Assembly: GCF_000143415.4 (NCBI RefSeq)
Contig: NW_003314333.1
Coordinates: 434,001-498,000, forward strand
From: Selaginella moellendorffii
Taxonomy: Eukaryota > Streptophyta > Lycopodiopsida > Selaginellales > Selaginellaceae
Direction of reading: 5' to 3'
DNA length: 64,000 nucleotides
Made by a program: the position numbers and the translations under genes. Below are positions 57,010 to 64,000 of this stretch, piece by piece. Position 1 is the stretch's first letter. Each line of letters starts with the position of its first letter. The notes beneath the pieces were generated by a model. That model searched no databases. It was not told the DNA's origin and was given only the letters and a program-made list of their open reading frames with translations.

Positions 57010-58848
57010 ATGGCCGAGCAGCAGCAATCCAGCCACAAGCACAGGTCGTGGCAGCGCGGAATCTCCCCGGGCAGAGGGCTGCGGCGACTGGAGAGCAAGC
57101 TCAAGGATTTGTTCCTCCTCCGCCCGGGGAGCTCGTCCAGGAAGCAGCAGCAGCAGCAGCAGCGCTCGGGATCGCCGGATTTCATCCTCCAGCAGGCAGC
57201 GGCGCTGTCGTCGCAGCAAATCCACATGGTTCGCAGCGGCAGCTTGATCAGACCTCACGAGACGCTGGCGCCGGTCCGCGAGGGCCCGGATGCCGATGCC
57301 GATGGAGGCGGCGGCAACGGATCCCTTGGCGGCGGTGGCAGCGGCGGCGGCGGCGGCGCCACCAAGCGGCAGGGATCCTTCCGGAGCTGGATGATGGAGC
57401 AGATCGAGAAGACGACGCTGCCACTGCTGGGCTACAAGCACTCGGACGTGCGGCTGCTGCTGGGCGTGCTGGGAGCTCCACTCGCGCCCATCGCCGCTAG
57501 CAGCGCCCATTGCCTCTACGCTCGCGTCTCGCCCAGGGATGGCCCCATTGTAAGTGCGTGGTGTTCTTGGCCGAGTGTTCTTGGGTGTTCTTGGGTGGTT
57601 TCTTCCTTGGATCGAGACTGACGTGCGTGGCTTCTTCGATCTGGCAGGAGTCGACGTCCGCGCAGTACATCCTCCACCAGTACATGGCAGCATCCGGGGG
57701 CTCCAAATTCCTGGCCTCGATCCACAACTCGTACGCGGCGGGCAAGATCCGGATGTCTCTGTCGGAATTCGAGACCGTGAATCGCGTGGTGCGCACCAAG
57801 AACCCATTCCGCCCCGCCGAGGCGGGCTGCTTCGTGCTGTGGCAGATGAAGCCCGACATGTGGTACGTGGAGCTGGTGCTGGGCGGAGGATCCAGCAAAG
57901 TCCATGCCGGATGCGATGGCAAGCTCGTCTGGAGGCAAAACCCCTGGATGGGTCCTCACGCCGCCAAGGGACCCGTTCGCCCACTTCGTCGCGTCCTCCA
58001 GGTATGGATGGTATCATCGCGCGCTCGCATTCTCTCTTCCGCGATTGCTCGATCACGAATCCAAAAGATTGGAATCGGAATGTCAAGATCTCATGGCGCT
58101 TTTGTCTTTGCAACAGGGATTGGATCCGTTGACGACTGCCACCATCTTTTCTGGCGCGGTTTGCGTGGGCGAGAAGCGGCTGGGTGGCGAGGATTGCTTC
58201 GTGCTCAAGCTCGCCGCCGACCCATACACGCTGGGCGCCCGCAGCGACGGCCCCGCCGAGATCATCCGCCACGTACTCTTCGGCTACTTCAGCCAGAGGA
58301 CCGGACTGCTCGTCCGGATCGAGGACTCGCACCTCACCCGCATCCAGGCGTCGGCGGGCGAGGTCGTCTACTGGGAGACGAGCATCGAGTCGACGCTGGA
58401 GGACTACCGCAGCGTCGACGGCCTGGTGATCGCCCACTCGGGGCATTCGTGCGTGACGCTGTTTAGATTCGGGGAGGTGGCCATGGGTCACACCAGGACG
58501 AGGATGGAGGAGGACTGGACGATCGAGGAGGTGGCGCTCAACGTCCCGGGGCTCTCGGAGGATTGCTTCATCCCTCCGGCGGACATCCGGAAGAAGAACA
58601 GCGCTAGCGGCGCCGCTGGGCTGGTCAATCACAGCGGGCGGAAAGGATTGAGGAGTGGGATCACTGCCGCCACTGCCGCCGCTGCCACCGAGACTAATTT
58701 GTCCTCGGCAGTGGCAGTGGAGCGCGACAGCCTCGGAGACACCAAGAACAGCAGCCATCCGCAAGAACAGCAACAATACACGGCGCGGGTCAAAGCGACC
58801 GCGCGCGAGGCCCAATCCAACAATGCCATGTGGAGGGTCGAGGGCTGA
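57010..58848 (+). CDS. DUF620 family protein
   Basis: Three exons (57010-57549, 57648-58001, 58117-58848) give 541 residues. The first ~115 are low complexity (basic start, Gln run, Gly-rich block GGGGSGGGGG). The DUF620 region spans about 120-520. Landmarks are YELVLGGGSSKVHAGCDGKL-like text, KGPVRPLRR, GEDCFVLKLAADP, GPAEIIRHVLFGYFSQRTG, RIEDSHLTRIQ and TRMEEDWTIEEVALNVPGLS, ending DCFIPPAD. These blocks are nearly invariant in the plant-specific family, whose biochemical function is not established. The Ala/Gln-rich C-terminus is variable. Start chosen at the first in-frame ATG (ATGGCCGAG). Introns are 98 and 115 bp. Confidence 0.9.
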
Positions 58849-59071
58849 CCATTGACTTATCCTATTTCTGTTTTGTAAAAAAAGTAACTAAATATTAACT
58901 TGATTAGGGCACCGTGGACTAAACTACCCGTCAACATGCAAACGGATTGTCCTGGGAATGTTCTTATCCGATGAGATATTTACCGGTATATCCTTCTGGC
59001 ATCTTACAAATATTTTTTCGCCTGAGAGGGGTAGGGCTCGGCTATTGAGAGAGGAGCGGCACTGCGCAGCG

Positions 59072-61600
<2,529 letters not shown>

Positions 61601-61682
61601 AAAAATCATATTTTTTTTTCACTGACTTGGTAAATAACAATGTGCTGTGGTATTGGAAATAATTCTGAGACCATGAATTCTC

Positions 61683-62160
61683 TCAGCTTGTGTTTTGCTT
61701 CTTTGGGATGTGGTTGCCTCCACTAGCAAGCTTGTACGCGTAGAACAAGCTCATGATAGCACTGGGAAAACAAAAACTTCTCTCGTGAGCTCCACCTCTA
61801 AAAATTTGATTTTTACCTGATCGCGGCGACCATTCCAGCAGGCATCACTTTACCAGTGTCGAGAAATCTCTCCCCCATCACCCACGACACGGACAACGCG
61901 ATCACTGCAAATCCAAATCGTGAGTGAAACCAAACGAGCTCGCGAGCTATCGATCTGTCACCTGTCTGGAGGATTTGCGAGACCAGCGAATTGCTACCCT
62001 TGTGGTAAGCCGAGAGGCTGATCTTACCGGCGACAAGGAGCAAGATCCCAGCTCCAACGCCGCCATAGAGCGATGCCAAGCTCCCCCGCCGGAGAAAACC
62101 CACAAGTCCGCCACACAAGAGCACGATCCCATACGGGTACGTGAAGCAAAAGTCGTGCAT
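61683..62160 (-). CDS. TMEM14/FAX-type membrane protein
   Basis: Three exons (62160-61962, 61904-61817, 61761-61683) encode 121 residues. It starts MHDFCFTYPYGIVLLCGGLVG, has the Gly-rich GSLASLYGGVGAGILLLVAG block and three to four hydrophobic segments, and ends basic. These are TMEM14 features; plant relatives (FAX) export fatty acids from plastids or act at ER/mitochondrial membranes. There is no N-terminal transit peptide, so an ER or mitochondrial member is more likely than the plastid envelope one. It starts 124 bp after the G6PDH stop on the same strand. Confidence 0.85.
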
Positions 62161-62283
62161 CCTTCGTCTCTCTCCTCTCGATCACGGACGACCAAAAAAA
62201 ACTTCGAGTACAAATGCGATCCCAAGTTTTTATTTGCCGGAATATGCTCCTTTACAGTGGAACATTCCGTCCCACAGTTTAGC

Positions 62284-64000
62284 TTAATCGTCTGCCCATT
62301 TAACCCCGTGCTTAGCGCCCAAGTAGTAAGCACCGACTGGGCCTCTTCCGCCAAACGTGTAGAGCTCGGGGGCCACTTTGTGTGTTTTGATCTCTTCCAG
62401 CAGCGGCGAGATGATCTCCCAGGTCTGTGCGAGCTCGTCGCTCCGTATGAACAAGTGGCTGTCGCCGTCGATCACGTCCAAGATCAATCGCTCGTACGAG
62501 TCTGGGATCTCCGTGTTGTATCTGGTGTTGTGAGCAAAAACTTAGCTTCCTCCGTTCTAGTTAACATTTGAAGAAACGAGTGAGCTTACTTGTCCCTGTA
62601 GAGAAGATTGAGCTCCGAGGAGTCCAGCTGCAATCCCAGGCCTGGAACTTTGTTGTTGATCTTGAGATTGATGGCCTCGTCCGGATGAACTCTGAGCACC
62701 AGCTCGTTGGTGGCCAGGTCGATGTTGAAACCAAACTTATCGCGGTACAAGTTCCCAGGGACGCCTCGGAATTGAATACGAATCTCTTGCCTGTGGAAGT
62801 AAAGTCAGAAAAACAAGTGGAGTGTGGAGTAAAACTCTCAGCTCACTTGTGCTTGATGAGGCCGTGACCGGCTTTGATGAGGAACGGAACACCATCCCAG
62901 CGCCCGTTGTCGATGTACAAAACTGACGCTATAAATGTGGGAGTGAGGCTGTCGGCTGGAACGTCTTGCTCGCTCAAGTATCCCGGAACTCTGGAGCTGC
63001 CACCCTTTGACACGCTTTCCTTGTACTGACCAAGAACAACGTCGTCCAGAGCTGGCTTGCGCATTGACCGCAGCACTTTCACCTGATCAATCAACTCGAT
63101 TCATGATCCATTCAATTCATGAAAGACCTGCTTGCCTTTTCGTTGCGAATATCTTCTCCTTCCAGGCTAACCGGGGGCTCCATTGCAAGGAGACCAATCG
63201 TCTGGAACAAATGGCTCTGGACAATGTCACGTATTATTCCCTGCTCGTCAAAATACCTGGAACCGGCAAAATAAAGCTCAAATTAAAGCTTGACAAAAGA
63301 AAACTGGTTACCTTCCTCTGCCTTCCACTCCCCAGTCCTCGGCAAACAATATCTAAATGAAAGGCACACGCAGTCGAGTCTTGGAAATAGCACTCGGGCT
63401 TACTTGAATGTTTCGTATGTATGTGCGGTTCCACAGAGGCTCGAAGATTAGATTTGAAAACCGCAAGACTGTCAAGTTTTCAATGAGATCTCTGCCAAGT
63501 AGATGATCGATTCTGTAAAAAGAGCAACAAAGCATGTTTTGTTTACTCTCTTTGATTGAAACAATCGGTATCGTACCTGTATATCTGGTCTTCGGTGAAC
63601 TTTGAAAGCAATCCCTCGGTCATCTTCTTCGAGGTGTGCACGTCGTTGCCAAATGGCTTCTCGATTATGATCCTCGTGTGGCCTCTCTTGCTTTGAGCAT
63701 TGGTGCCAACACACTGCGCAACTTCAACGACTACCTCGTGAGGAACCGACAGGTAGAAAATCCGATTTGCGCAACAACTTCCCTACAAAACTTGTCAGTT
63801 TCTTTTCTCTACTATGCCAAAGCAAAAGCTAGAAATCATACCTCTAGTTTCTTCAAGCGCTTGTCCAGAATTACCATACCATCGCATGTATCGTATCCGC
63901 CGTGCTCATAGTATACATTTTTTAGGAAGCTCTCCATCTTTTCTTCACATCCTTCTCTGCATGCCAAGTTCTCTTTGAGATCCAAATATGCCAAACGAGT
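62284..64000 (-). CDS. Glucose-6-phosphate dehydrogenase, plastid-like variant (5' end off window)
   Basis: Eight exons are visible (64000-63842, 63782-63577, 63511-63404, 63352-63312, 63256-63136, 63082-62847, 62790-62590, 62521-62284). Family blocks: [71 protein letters not shown], and the C-terminus [18 protein letters not shown]6PDH makes NADPH in the oxidative pentose phosphate pathway. The canonical RIDHYLGKE motif reads RIDHLLGRD, replacing the Tyr and the catalytic-site Lys; this resembles the reportedly inactive Arabidopsis plastid isoform G6PD4 (from memory). One intron uses a GC donor (AAG|GCAAGC at 63135). Confidence 0.9.

Noticed and set aside
56986-58815. 609-codon minus-strand frame opposite the DUF620 gene
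   Set aside because: A shadow of a GC-rich coding strand; the plus strand has conserved DUF620 blocks and proper splice sites.

Overview
The window looks like nuclear DNA of a land plant, most likely a lycophyte such as Selaginella. The host genes are plant types: a DUF620 protein, a pyrophosphate-dependent phosphofructokinase beta subunit, a TMEM14/FAX protein, a plastid-type G6PDH and a PLS-type PPR relic. Nearly every intron I could place is only 43-65 bp. The species call is inference; the gene calls are read from the sequence.

Layout. About 1-49.5 kb is a graveyard of nested mobile elements. At the left edge is the 5' LTR and gag of a Ty3/Gypsy chromovirus (minus strand) sitting in a Ty1/Copia pol gene. 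An old Tat/Athila-like Gypsy relic follows (4.3-8.0 kb). At 8111-24767 lies a DNA transposon with 22-bp terminal inverted repeats and an 8-bp target duplication. It carries two divergent genes: a SWIM-type transposase and an 11-exon gene joining a ParB/sulfiredoxin-like domain to a beta-class DNA methyltransferase. A 7.6-kb non-coding LTR element (LARD) is inserted in frame in its transposase. At 26.6-31.6 kb is a second DNA-transposon type, a DUF7869 gene surrounded by copies of a GGCATG...CATGCC palindrome. A 288-bp MITE at 44.6 kb shares its terminus and palindromes. A second, inverted SWIM transposase copy lies at 32.9-36.2 kb. Three satellite types follow (37.0-37.8 kb), then the pol and 3' LTR of a chromovirus and the other half of a Copia pol gene (37.9-41.9 kb). 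Nested old LTRs, two TRIM elements and the MITE fill 41.9-46.5 kb, and 46.5-50 kb is AT-rich and apparently geneless.

About 50-64 kb is an ordinary gene-dense segment: a Crinkler/RHS-type P-loop NTPase fused to a PHD finger, a frameshifted PPR pseudogene, tRNA-Ala(CGC), a DUF620 gene, PFP-beta (16 exons), TMEM14/FAX, and the 3' part of a G6PDH gene with an altered active-site motif.

How things fit together. In the 8.1-24.8 kb transposon, GGTTCG...CGAACC palindromes occur just inside both ends and as six copies in the central intergenic region. A 388-bp hairpin lies just upstream of the transposase. This suggests an element with built-in binding sites and a self-silencing RNA source, carrying a DNA-modification gene. 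The LARD shares primer site, polypurine tract and an adjacent stem-loop with the chromovirus and was probably mobilised by it. Most inactivating stops are explicable as C-to-T changes, as expected in methylated repeats.
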